A stretch of 8,739 bases of DNA from Actinobacteria bacterium 21-64-8 (GTDB lineage: Bacteria; Actinomycetota; Acidimicrobiia; Acidimicrobiales; RAAP-2): assembly GCA_002255315.1 (NCBI GenBank), contig NCBD01000067.1, positions 1-8,739 of the forward strand, written 5' to 3'. The position numbers and the translations under genes are program-made. The notes under the pieces were generated by a model. The model did no database searches and was not told the DNA's origin. It saw only the letters and a program-made list of their open reading frames with translations. Positions within the stretch are counted from its first letter, which is position 1; every line of letters starts with the position of its first letter. This document shows, in pieces, positions 1-6,403 of this stretch.

Positions 1-1675
1 CAATAATCGCCGGGTCAGTCAGACCATTGACTTTGATATCAATACGCCCCTCGCGACCGCGATCTCGTTGCCCATGGATGAGTTCGACCATTTTTGATCG
101 TGTCGACAGTGGCGAGACCACAATTTTGGCGTAGTTGCCAATTCGCGCAAAACCAGTGAGGTAGTTAAAGAGTTCGCCCACGTCGCGCGTAATCTCGGGG
201 TCACACGTCAAAAGACCGAAGTCCTCGTACACCCGCGCGGTGCGATCGTTGTAATTGCCCGTGCCAATGTGCACGTATCGCGCGGTTGTGGCACCTTCGC
301 TACGCAGAACGAGCGCAATCTTCGAATGTGTTTTCAGTCCGACGATTCCGTAGACGACGTGCACGCCCGCGTCTTCAAGTGCCTTCGCCCATTCGATGTT
401 GGCTGCTTCGTCAAAACGTGCCTTCAGTTCGACCAGGGCCACCACCTGCTTGCCTCGCTCGGCGGCGTGAATGAGCGACGCGACGATGGGTGAGTCACCT
501 GACGTGCGGTAGAGCGTCTGTTTAATCGCGACGACTTTCGGGTCTTGGGCGGCCTGGGCAATGAACATCTCGACCGAGTCGGTAAAGGACTCGTACGGAT
601 GATGCAACAAGATGTCACCGTCGCGAATCGCGGCGAAAATATCGCCTACGTGGTCGCCGTCCAAGAGTCGTTTGGGAGTGAGCGGAGACCAGCCTTCGCC
701 CTTCAAGTCAGGGCGATCCATCGCGTACAGGCTCCAAAAATCATGAAGGCCCAAGGGCGCGTCCGTGACGTACACGTTCGAGCGATCCAGCTCGAGCTGG
801 TCGACCAAAAGATCAAGAAATTCAGTCGACATGCCGCGTTGAATTTCGACGCGTAGGGCCTCACCAAAACGGCGACGACGAAGTTCAACTTCCAGTGCGA
901 CCATAAGGTCGTCGGCCTCATCTTCTTCGAGAGTGAGGTCGGCATTACGCGTGACGCGAAACAGGTCCGCGCGCCCAATGGTCATGCCCGTAAAGAGTTG
1001 ACCCAAGTGCGCGACAATCAGGTCTTCTAACAGGCACCATCGCCCTTCGCCCACCGGGAGAAAACGCGGCAGTGAACTAGGGACTTTTACGCGCGCGCTG
1101 CGTTCGTCGCCGGTGCGTTCATCTCGCACCGAGACGGCCACGTTCAAAGAGAGATTGGAGATCATGGGAAACGGGTGGCCCGGATCAACGGCCAACGGCG
1201 TGAGGACGGGATACACGTTCTCCTCGTAGTACTGCGCCAACTGCACTTTCGTCGCGTCGTCGAGGTCTCGGTAGTGCACGATGGACATGGCATTGGCCGA
1301 TAGCGTCGGTAAGAGAACGTCGAGCACGACACGGTCTTGACGTTCTACGAGAGCCAACACTCGCTCGCGGATGGCCGCGAGTTGTTCACGCGGACGAAGG
1401 CCATCGAGCGACGGGGCTTGAACGCCCGCGGCGACTTTGTCCTCGAGGCTGACGACGCGAACTTGGAAAAACTCGTCAATCATGTCGGCGAAAATGGCGA
1501 TGAACTTACACCGCTCGAGCACGGGAAGATGCACGTCCTCAGCGAGATCAAGTAGACGCGCACCAAATTCCAAGCGAGAAAGCTCTCGACTGGAGAAGCG
1601 CTCAGGGCCGAAGGCCGTCACTTCATTGGTCACCGTCTCAAACACTCTTTCACTTTTGGAATCGATTCTTTCCAT
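1..1675 (-). CDS. ppk1: Polyphosphate kinase 1 (partial, C-terminus beyond left edge)
   Basis: PPK1 reversibly transfers the ATP gamma-phosphate onto a growing inorganic polyphosphate chain through a phosphohistidine intermediate. I translated the minus strand from the ATG at 1675. The frame stays open for 558 codons to the window edge; family members are about 690-730 residues, so roughly the last 150 are missing. An N-terminal domain (about residues 25-130, with RELSRLEFGARLL and FADMIDEFFQVRV) leads into a middle domain (TPLAVDPGHPFPMISNLSLN, near 200). The catalytic part has HHPYESF, AIKQTLYRTSGDSPIV, VELKARFDEAANI, GLKTHSKIALVLR and VHIGTGNYNDRTARVYEDFGL. H450 (KTHSK) and H469 (VHIGTGN) are 19 apart, as are E. 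coli H435 (the phosphorylated His) and H454. The visible end, VNGLTDPAII, continues the family pattern. The N-terminal signature is odd: the usual SWLxFN reads SRLEFG. No clear Shine-Dalgarno precedes the ATG. The gene is divergent from the SEDS gene 20 bp away. The identification is very secure. Confidence 0.96.
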   Translation of the reverse strand, partial: MERIDSKSERVFETVTNEVTAFGPERFSSRELSRLEFGARLLDLAEDVHLPVLERCKFIAIFADMIDEFFQVRVVSLEDKVAAGVQAPSLDGLRPREQLAAIRERVLALVERQDRVVLDVLLPTLSANAMSIVHYRDLDDATKVQLAQYYEENVYPVLTPLAVDPGHPFPMISNLSLNVAVSVRDERTGDERSARVKVPSSLPRFLPVGEGRWCLLEDLIVAHLGQLFTGMTIGRADLFRVTRNADLTLEEDEADDLMVALEVELRRRRFGEALRVEIQRGMSTEFLDLLVDQLELDRSNVYVTDAPLGLHDFWSLYAMDRPDLKGEGWSPLTPKRLLDGDHVGDIFAAIRDGDILLHHPYESFTDSVEMFIAQAAQDPKVVAIKQTLYRTSGDSPIVASLIHAAERGKQVVALVELKARFDEAANIEWAKALEDAGVHVVYGIVGLKTHSKIALVLRSEGATTARYVHIGTGNYNDRTARVYEDFGLLTCDPEITRDVGELFNYLTGFARIGNYAKIVVSPLSTRSKMVELIHGQRDRGREGRIDIKVNGLTDPAII

Positions 1676-1695
1676 GCTACGACTACTGTCTAAAT
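1676..1695. promoter_or_regulatory. 20-bp divergent start region between ppk1 and the SEDS gene
   Basis: Only 20 bases separate the ppk1 ATG (minus, 1675) from the SEDS GTG (plus, 1696), so both promoters must lie largely inside the opposite coding sequence. Neither start has a recognisable Shine-Dalgarno. On the plus strand TACTGT at 1684-1689 fits a loose -10 (TANNNT) about 6 bp before the GTG, the spacing expected for a leaderless mRNA, which is common in Actinobacteria. I see no convincing -35. The promoter reading is a guess; the spacing itself is directly visible. Confidence 0.25.
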
Positions 1696-2973
1696 GTGGC
1701 GAAACACGCACTCGTGGACCGGGCGCGAGAAAAGACGGCATCCGCGCCGAAGAACGCGCGCTTGACCGAGTTGGGCCTGTTGGCATTGGCGTGGATTATT
1801 ACGTCGGCTTTCTACGTGCTGGCCTACCTCGGTGCCCAAGGTCACATGCCGCCACGTCTGTGGGCGTTTCTTGCGGCGATGGTGTCCATCTCACTGTTGA
1901 TGCACGCGGCGGTTCGCCGTTACGCGCCAAACGCCTCGGAGATACTGCTACCAGTCGCGACCCTGCTCAATGGCATTGGTTACGTAGAAATCGCGCGGTG
2001 GAATCCAACCAGCGCGAGTTATCAAGCGTTGTGGTTCTTCGTCAGTGCCGTGGCACTCACGGTGGTGCTTCGCGTGGTGCGTCGTGTGCGCGACCTCGAC
2101 CGCTATCGATACCTCACACTCTTTGCCGCGGTAGGGCTACTGCTGGCTCCACTGCTGCCTGGTATTGGCCTTAATCTTTACGGAGCGAGACTCTGGGTCA
2201 AGGCCGGTCCCATTTCTTTCCAACCGGTAGAAATCGCCAAGATCTTGCTCGTCTTCTTCTTCGCTTCGTACTTCGCGTCAAACCGAGAGCTCCTGTCGAC
2301 GCCCACGCAGCGTTTCGGTTCGCGCAACATCGTGCCGCCTAAGGTTCTCTTGCCAATCCTCGTCGCCTGGGGTTTCGCGATGGCGATTCTGGGTGCGGAA
2401 AATGACATTGGTTTTGCCATGTTGCTCTTTGCGCTCTTCATGTCATTGCTCTGGGTGACCACGGGCCTGAAGTCCTATGTCGTGCTGGGCATGGGTCTGC
2501 TCGCCGGTGGCGCCTACGTGGCGGCGAAGTACTTCAGTCAAGTCAAGGTACGCGTCGGCCTCTGGCTCGACCCGTGGTCCGTCGCGCACATGAACTATTC
2601 GCACCAGCTGGCCTACGGGTGGTTTTCGCTCGCGGCAGGCGGCGTTACGGGCACGGGGCTGGGACTTGGACATTCGGGCAACGTCCCCGAAATCACATCG
2701 GACATGATCTTCGCCGCCGTGGGTGAAGAGCTCGGACTGCTCGGACTCGTTGTGGTGATAGCGCTCTTTATCGTCTTTGTCGCCGAGGGCTTTCGCATTG
2801 CACAACGTGCTCACTCGGACTATGTTCGCCTCACGGCCACGGGGCTCTCGGGCTCGGGACCCGACCGGCTGGTCTGGTCGTCGGGCGTGGGCAGCCGAGT
2901 GAACTGCCCCAACGGCGCCACGACCTGCTGGGCCCGTCGCGGGGGCGAAGTCGTCGCGGTGACCTTCGACTAA
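1696..2973 (+). CDS. FtsW/RodA/SpoVE-family (SEDS) peptidoglycan glycosyltransferase with aberrant, truncated C-terminus
   Basis: SEDS proteins are multi-pass membrane enzymes that polymerise lipid II into glycan strands with a class B PBP partner. This 425-residue product resembles the longer actinobacterial type (as in mycobacterial RodA). It has a charged cytoplasmic N-tail (1-24), many hydrophobic helices from about 25, GARLWVKAGPISFQPVEIAK (163-182), GAENDIGFAMLLFALF (233-248), VRVGLWLDPW (285-294), YSHQLAYGWFSLAAGGVTGTGLGLG (301-325) and PEITSDMIFAAVGEELGLLGL (331-351). D336 sits at the catalytic Asp position. After ATGLS (381-385) the family pattern is lost. The expected last helices and the P-x-x-SYGGS motif are absent, and the frame ends about 45-70 residues early after NGATTCWARRGGEVVAVTFD, which only faintly recalls TG-x-TTPW-x-SYGGSS. 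These 40 codons are much richer in GC than the rest. The start is GTG; its stop overlaps the stop of the convergent nuclease-domain gene. The family call is secure, but function is doubtful: it may be a pseudogene or hold sequence errors. Confidence 0.88.
   Translation: MAKHALVDRAREKTASAPKNARLTELGLLALAWIITSAFYVLAYLGAQGHMPPRLWAFLAAMVSISLLMHAAVRRYAPNASEILLPVATLLNGIGYVEIARWNPTSASYQALWFFVSAVALTVVLRVVRRVRDLDRYRYLTLFAAVGLLLAPLLPGIGLNLYGARLWVKAGPISFQPVEIAKILLVFFFASYFASNRELLSTPTQRFGSRNIVPPKVLLPILVAWGFAMAILGAENDIGFAMLLFALFMSLLWVTTGLKSYVVLGMGLLAGGAYVAAKYFSQVKVRVGLWLDPWSVAHMNYSHQLAYGWFSLAAGGVTGTGLGLGHSGNVPEITSDMIFAAVGEELGLLGLVVVIALFIVFVAEGFRIAQRAHSDYVRLTATGLSGSGPDRLVWSSGVGSRVNCPNGATTCWARRGGEVVAVTFD
2851..2970 (+). 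other. High-GC patch replacing the expected 3' end of the SEDS gene
   Basis: Hand counting gives 89 G or C in 120 bases (74%), against 35 of 60 (58%) at 2701-2760 and 34 of 57 (60%) at 2974-3030. The patch starts exactly where the encoded protein stops resembling SEDS proteins and ends at its stop codon. Read in the SEDS frame, about 90% of third positions are G or C, compared with roughly two thirds just upstream, so this frame still looks coding-like. It could be a small replaced segment, a decayed native end with compensating indels, or a mis-assembly. Confidence 0.55.
2862..2880. repeat. Short inverted repeat inside the high-GC patch
   Basis: CGACC (2862-2866) and GGTCG (2876-2880) are perfect inverted copies around a 9-base loop. 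Flanking CCC and GGG could extend the stem past a two-base bulge. It lies near the convergent gene ends, where a bidirectional terminator might be expected, but no T-run follows on either strand and short stems are common in 74% GC DNA. Terminator function is therefore not supported. Confidence 0.15.
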
Positions 2974-3464
2974 TCGCGAAAGTACGTCTCGAGAACGTCT
3001 TCGGCGCAGAGTACGGGTGCGGGCACCATTTGGCGATAGGCCAACGTCAAAGCGTCACTGGTGCGGCAGTCAAAAATCTCTCGACCCTTGGCCGTCATGA
3101 GCTCGAGTTCCGCAAAGAACACGCCGCCCTCAAATCGCACGATTCGCACGGCGATGACGTCCACTTGAAGCCGTCCGAGTACGTCGCGCATGAGTTCGTG
3201 GGTGGAGGGACGTCGCCCCTCGATGCCCGAAAGGGCCTGTTGGAGCGAGATCGCGTCGGGCAATGCCATGGGAATGACGAGGTAACGATAGGGAGACTCG
3301 GCCTCAATGAGGTGGGCCTGGGGCGAAGCATCGGTGAGGTCATAGAGGACCGAGTCGAGTGTAAAAACTCGGTACTGTACGACGGGCGCCTTGGTGAGGG
3401 CAGTCTCGTCCGTCGGTCTTTCCTCGGGCAGCGAAGCCGCGTCGCTACTGAGCTGTTCGTCCAC
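2970..3464 (-). CDS. Bifunctional nuclease family protein (DUF151/BFN domain)
   Basis: This is a 164-residue cytosolic protein of the DUF151 (BFN) family, whose plant founder was described as having DNase and RNase activity; the bacterial role is not settled. Family hallmarks are YRYLVIPMALPDAISLQQALSG (60-80, matching the usual LPIWIG-x-x-EA-x-AI region), RPSTHELMRDVLGRL (85-99), GGVFFAELEL (113-122) and FDCRTSDALTLAYRQMVPAPVLCAEDVLE (131-159). I chose the GTG at 3464. It is 10 bp after the rodA stop, has a weak AGGG Shine-Dalgarno 8 nt upstream that overlaps that stop codon, and gives a normal family length. The open frame runs on to 3548 but the added Arg-rich residues would lie inside rodA and match nothing. 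The first 27 residues are acidic and low-complexity. It is the last gene of the alaS-ruvX-mltG-aroE-rodA operon. Its TAG and the SEDS TAA share bases within CTAA (2970-2973). Confidence 0.88.
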   Translation of the reverse strand: MDEQLSSDAASLPEERPTDETALTKAPVVQYRVFTLDSVLYDLTDASPQAHLIEAESPYRYLVIPMALPDAISLQQALSGIEGRRPSTHELMRDVLGRLQVDVIAVRIVRFEGGVFFAELELMTAKGREIFDCRTSDALTLAYRQMVPAPVLCAEDVLETYFRD

Positions 3465-3474
3465 GGGTGTAACC

Positions 3475-4614
3475 CTAATTGCCGACGCGTCGCGAGACCG
3501 AGAGCACGGCGCCGCCCGCGACAAAAAAGACCAGCGCGGCCGAGCCACCGTAACTCAGCAGCGGCAGCGGAATGCCCGTGACGGGCATAATGCCCATCGT
3601 CATACCAATGTTTTCAAAACAACTGAAAGCGAAAAATACGAAGACCCCGATGCAGATCAGTCGACCCATGGTGTCTTTGGCGTGGCGACCAATCATAAAC
3701 ATTCGAAAGCCCACGAAACCTAACAAGACGACGATTAACGTAGAACCCACGAAACCGAGTTGCTCACCAATGGCCGTGAAAATGAAGTCCGTACGCTGTT
3801 CGGGCACGTAACCGAGGACCGTTTGGAGTCCGTGAAAAAAACCGGCGCCTCGCAGTCCACCCGAACCAATGGCACTCTTGGCATTATTCACTTCGTAGAT
3901 GAGAGCCTGAAGATTGGGATTCGTCGAATTTTGATTCAAAAATGATACAAAGCGGTCCACTTGGTACTTGTGTAAAAGATCGAGATAGATCGCGATTGCG
4001 ACACCCGCCGAGCCTAAGACCGCCAGCATCGTCATAAAGCGCGGCGGCACACCCGCGAGCACCATCATCGCCGATACCGTTAGCACGATGACCACCGTGG
4101 TGCCGAGGTCGGGTTGGCGAAAGATAAGCACCATGGGCACGGCGCTCATGGTTAGGAGCCGAGCCACGTCGTACATCGTGAGTCCTTCGGGACGACGAGC
4201 ACAGAACGTCGCCACGGCCAGAATCAACGCGAGAACGGTAAATTCGCTCGGTTGAATTTGCACGAAGCCAAAGTTGTACCAACGTTGAGCCCCGAGCGCA
4301 CTTTGACCAACGACGAAAACGCCCGCCAACGCGAAGAGGCAAACAACGTACACCGGTGTCGCAATCATTTCGAAGCGCCGGTAGTCCAGGCGCGAAATCA
4401 GATACATCGCCACGATGCCCGCCACGACAAAGATGCCTTGGCGTTCGAGGTAGTAGTGCCCACTGAAGCCCGCGTTGACCAACGCTTGGCGCGTCGCTGA
4501 GTAAATCATGATCACACCCGTGACGCCGAGGGCAATCAAGCCCCAAAAGAGTCCGTGATCGAGCGAGTCCTTCGCGCGAACTCGAGTTGTCAGGGCGTTC
4601 AGCGCGTCGTTCAT
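3475..4614 (-). CDS. rodA: Rod shape-determining protein RodA (SEDS peptidoglycan glycosyltransferase)
   Basis: RodA polymerises lipid II into glycan strands at the membrane for lateral wall synthesis, working with a class B PBP such as PBP2, which is not in this window. The 379 residues match the usual family length. Visible landmarks are the first helix (about 21-40), YYLERQGIFVVAGIVAMYLISRLDYRRFE (54-82), GAQRWYNFGFVQIQPSEF (108-125), FRQPDLGTTVV (165-175), YEVNNAKSAIGSGGLRGAGF (240-259), YVPEQRTDFIFTAIGEQLGFVG (269-290) and FENIGMTMGIMPVTGIPLPLLSYGGSA (333-359). D276 in RTDF is at the catalytic aspartate position, and P-LLSYGGS (351-358) is intact, in contrast to the plus-strand paralog. 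The ATG overlaps the aroE stop as ATGA and has a good GAGGTGA Shine-Dalgarno inside aroE, so translation is probably coupled. The lengths, short loops and motif wording fit RodA better than FtsW. The call is secure for family and likely for subtype. Confidence 0.94.
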   Translation of the reverse strand: MNDALNALTTRVRAKDSLDHGLFWGLIALGVTGVIMIYSATRQALVNAGFSGHYYLERQGIFVVAGIVAMYLISRLDYRRFEMIATPVYVVCLFALAGVFVVGQSALGAQRWYNFGFVQIQPSEFTVLALILAVATFCARRPEGLTMYDVARLLTMSAVPMVLIFRQPDLGTTVVIVLTVSAMMVLAGVPPRFMTMLAVLGSAGVAIAIYLDLLHKYQVDRFVSFLNQNSTNPNLQALIYEVNNAKSAIGSGGLRGAGFFHGLQTVLGYVPEQRTDFIFTAIGEQLGFVGSTLIVVLLGFVGFRMFMIGRHAKDTMGRLICIGVFVFFAFSCFENIGMTMGIMPVTGIPLPLLSYGGSAALVFFVAGGAVLSVSRRVGN

Positions 4615-5393
4615 CGCGTCACCTCAAATAACGCGGCGCCCTCGACGGGTTGGTTGAACCACCACGACAGCTGGCGCGCTGCTTGAAAGACGAGCATCGC
4701 TCGACCATTGGCGACCTGACAACCAAACTCCTCGTACAGTGCTAACCACGCGGAGCGTTCGGGCTCGTAGGTGATATCGACCACGACGGTGTCAGTACTC
4801 ACGCCCTGTAAGACGGCGGCTTCGTGGTCGCGCGCATGTGCGGGGACGGTATTAATGATTAAGTCAATCGGTCGGTACACCAAGGAGTGCGCGTACACCT
4901 GGTCGTAGCGCTGAGTGATGGCGAGAACGTGCGCTTCGTTTCGACCGTGGACGACCACCGATGACGCGCCATGGTGGACCAGCGCGTCCACGAGGGCACT
5001 CGCGGCTCCCCCGGCGCCCAAGATTACGACGTGGCGATCGGCGGGCGTCGCGTGCGCGACGTACGCCAGGGCGTCGACGAAGCCGGCTCCGTCGGTACTA
5101 CGGCCGAACAGTCGCCCCTCGCGCCACAGCAAAGAGTTCACCGACTGCGTGCGCTGGGCAACGTCATCTACCTCGTCACAAAGCTCAAAGGCAATGGATT
5201 TCAGTGGCGCGGTCACCGACAGTGCGTCAAATCGTCCCGGTAGCAGATCGCGCAGTGCGGCCCCACGCGATGCGTCGAGTTCGACGCGTTCTGACGAGCC
5301 CTCGAGTCCGGCGAGGCGCAGGCCCGCGGCGTGCAGTTCTGGCGAACGCGAGTGCGCAATGGGCGCGCCCACGACCCCCAAACGCCACTGCAC
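4611..5393 (-). CDS. aroE: Shikimate dehydrogenase (NADP+)
   Basis: AroE reduces 3-dehydroshikimate to shikimate with NADPH in the cytosol, the fourth step towards chorismate and the aromatic amino acids. The 260-residue product starts with the substrate site GAPIAHSRSPELH (9-21, with S15 and S17). It continues with SVTAPLKS (59-66, catalytic K65), VNSLLW (85-90, N86) and STDGAGF (99-105, D101, the partner of the catalytic Lys). The nucleotide-binding fold begins at VVILGAGGAASALV (122-135), and NGRAMLVFQAARQLSWWF (229-246) carries the conserved Gln (Q238). Two motifs are slightly off: the usual NVT-x-P-x-K begins with Ser, and the usual NTDG reads STDG. The GTG start at 5393 shares one base with the mltG stop (TAGTG) and follows a strong GAGGGGG Shine-Dalgarno at 5-nt spacing. 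It overlaps rodA downstream by 4 bp. A related quinate/shikimate dehydrogenase is less likely given the context and motifs. Confidence 0.93.
   Translation of the reverse strand: MQWRLGVVGAPIAHSRSPELHAAGLRLAGLEGSSERVELDASRGAALRDLLPGRFDALSVTAPLKSIAFELCDEVDDVAQRTQSVNSLLWREGRLFGRSTDGAGFVDALAYVAHATPADRHVVILGAGGAASALVDALVHHGASSVVVHGRNEAHVLAITQRYDQVYAHSLVYRPIDLIINTVPAHARDHEAAVLQGVSTDTVVVDITYEPERSAWLALYEEFGCQVANGRAMLVFQAARQLSWWFNQPVEGAALFEVTR
4619..4625 (-). promoter_or_regulatory. Ribosome binding site of rodA
   Basis: GAGGTGA lies on the minus strand inside the aroE 3' end, with the GAGG core 7 bases before the rodA ATG (4614). It is a near-consensus Shine-Dalgarno that supports the ATGA-overlap start. 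Confidence 0.7.
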
Positions 5394-6403
5394 TACAGCC
5401 CCCTCGACGCAGCGAGACGCTCATTGGCTAACTGGCCCGCGAAGGTCGTCGAGAATGCTTCAGTGCCCGACTTATCGACCACGACGAAGTACAGCCACGA
5501 CCCGGCTGGCGCGTGCAGGACCGCCTTAAGGGCGGTTGCTGAGACCGTGCAGATCGGTGTCGGGGTCAGGCCCGCGTTCAAATAGGTGTTGTACGGCGAG
5601 GGGGTTTGAAGCATCTGAGGCGTCACGGTACCCCCATCTTGCCCGAGCGCGTAGAGCACCGTGGCGTCCATCTGCAGTGGGCCCCCGCGGGCAAGCCGAT
5701 TGAAGATGACCCGTGCCACCTTGGGCATATTCTTCGGGTAGTAGCCCTCTTTTTCGACAATGGAAGCGGCCGTAACGAGCTGATAGGCGTTTAAGCCTTC
5801 GACCCTCGTTCGTGGCGTCAGGCCGACCGACTTCGCCTCATTCACGAAGGCGTTCACCATCTTATGAACGAGCAACTTGGGCGATTCATGCAGTTTCACG
5901 ATGTAGGTCCCCACGCCCACGAGTCCCTCGAGCGAGCTGCCTTGAGCGAAGGGTGAATGAGCGCTGAGTGCAGTCGCGTCCTTCAAGAAAGCAGTGGCGT
6001 AGGTGTTGCCCTTTTGGGCCGCGAGATTAACCGCCATTTCGTGCAACGTCAGTCCCGGTAACGCCGTCACCACGGCGACGTTCGGACCGGCGCCCAAGAT
6101 AGAACGAACCGCACTAAAAGATGATCCTTCACGAAGTTCGTACGAGCCGGGCTGGACCAGGGGTGCGCCGAAGAGCAACGCGTCGAGACGAAACGCGAGT
6201 GGCGAGGCGATCACACCCTTGGAGTGGAGTTCACCGGCGATCGCGGCCAGTGAGTCACCCGCGTGCACGGTCACGATGACGTCGGGACCCTTGCCCGCAA
6301 AGACGGGGTCGACTTGCAGCGAAAACCAGCCCACCACAAGGACTACGAGCACCACGGAGACGCCCACTACCCGCCCCAAGGGCTTACTCACCAATGAGGC
6401 CAT
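5393..6403 (-). CDS. mltG: Endolytic murein transglycosylase MltG (YceG-like)
   Basis: MltG is an inner-membrane-anchored lytic transglycosylase that cuts nascent glycan strands and is thought to terminate their polymerisation. The 336-residue product has a short basic N-tail and one membrane helix (about 11-29, VVGVSVVLVVLVVGWFSL). A LysM-like part follows (about 42-100, VTVHAGDSLAAIAGELHSKGVI then GSYELREGSS). The YceG catalytic domain contains EGLVGVGTYIV (159-169), YQLVTAASIVEKEGYYPKNMPKVARVIFNRL (207-237), PLQMDATVLYAL (242-253) and SPYNTYLNAGLTPTPIC (269-285). The glutamates of SIVEKE (E217, E219) lie at the catalytic Glu motif. Family versions usually have NPG after the final PIC; here it is TVS. 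The start is uncertain: the ATG at 6403 overlaps ruvX by 20 bp and the in-frame GTG at 6391 by 8 bp, and neither has a clear Shine-Dalgarno. It sits between ruvX and aroE as in many Actinobacteria. Confidence 0.93.
   Translation of the reverse strand: MASLVSKPLGRVVGVSVVLVVLVVGWFSLQVDPVFAGKGPDVIVTVHAGDSLAAIAGELHSKGVIASPLAFRLDALLFGAPLVQPGSYELREGSSFSAVRSILGAGPNVAVVTALPGLTLHEMAVNLAAQKGNTYATAFLKDATALSAHSPFAQGSSLEGLVGVGTYIVKLHESPKLLVHKMVNAFVNEAKSVGLTPRTRVEGLNAYQLVTAASIVEKEGYYPKNMPKVARVIFNRLARGGPLQMDATVLYALGQDGGTVTPQMLQTPSPYNTYLNAGLTPTPICTVSATALKAVLHAPAGSWLYFVVVDKSGTEAFSTTFAGQLANERLAASRGL
5399..5405 (-). promoter_or_regulatory. Ribosome binding site of aroE
   Basis: GAGGGGG on the minus strand lies inside the mltG 3' end, 5 nt before the aroE GTG (5393). 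It decides this non-ATG start, which gives an N-terminus (MQWRLGVVGAPIAHS) that fits the family well. Confidence 0.65.

Noticed and set aside
1437..2174. Plus-strand open frame of 245 codons spanning the ppk1 5' end and the SEDS 5' end
   Set aside because: It crosses two confidently identified genes in another frame, is rich in Arg and Ser, and matches no family I recognise.
2862..2885. Bidirectional terminator between the convergent genes
   Set aside because: The stem is only 5 bp with a 9-base loop, no T-run follows on either strand, and high GC makes such stems likely by chance.
2836..3100. Continuation of the SEDS protein in a different frame past 2973
   Set aside because: The alternative frame shows only a brief ALGL-x-T...LVV likeness, then runs antisense through the BFN gene without SYGGS or membrane helices.
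3465..3548. Upstream extension of the BFN gene to a start at 3548
   Set aside because: The added residues are an Arg/Ser-rich reading of the rodA 3' end; the GTG at 3464 gives the family length and follows the rodA stop.
3030..3581. Plus-strand open frame of 183 codons opposite the BFN gene and the rodA 3' end
   Set aside because: It is antisense to recognised genes, and its composition is typical of a shadow frame.
4915..5529. Plus-strand open frame of 204 codons opposite aroE and mltG
   Set aside because: It is a Ser/Arg/Pro-rich shadow of two clear genes; no domain is visible.
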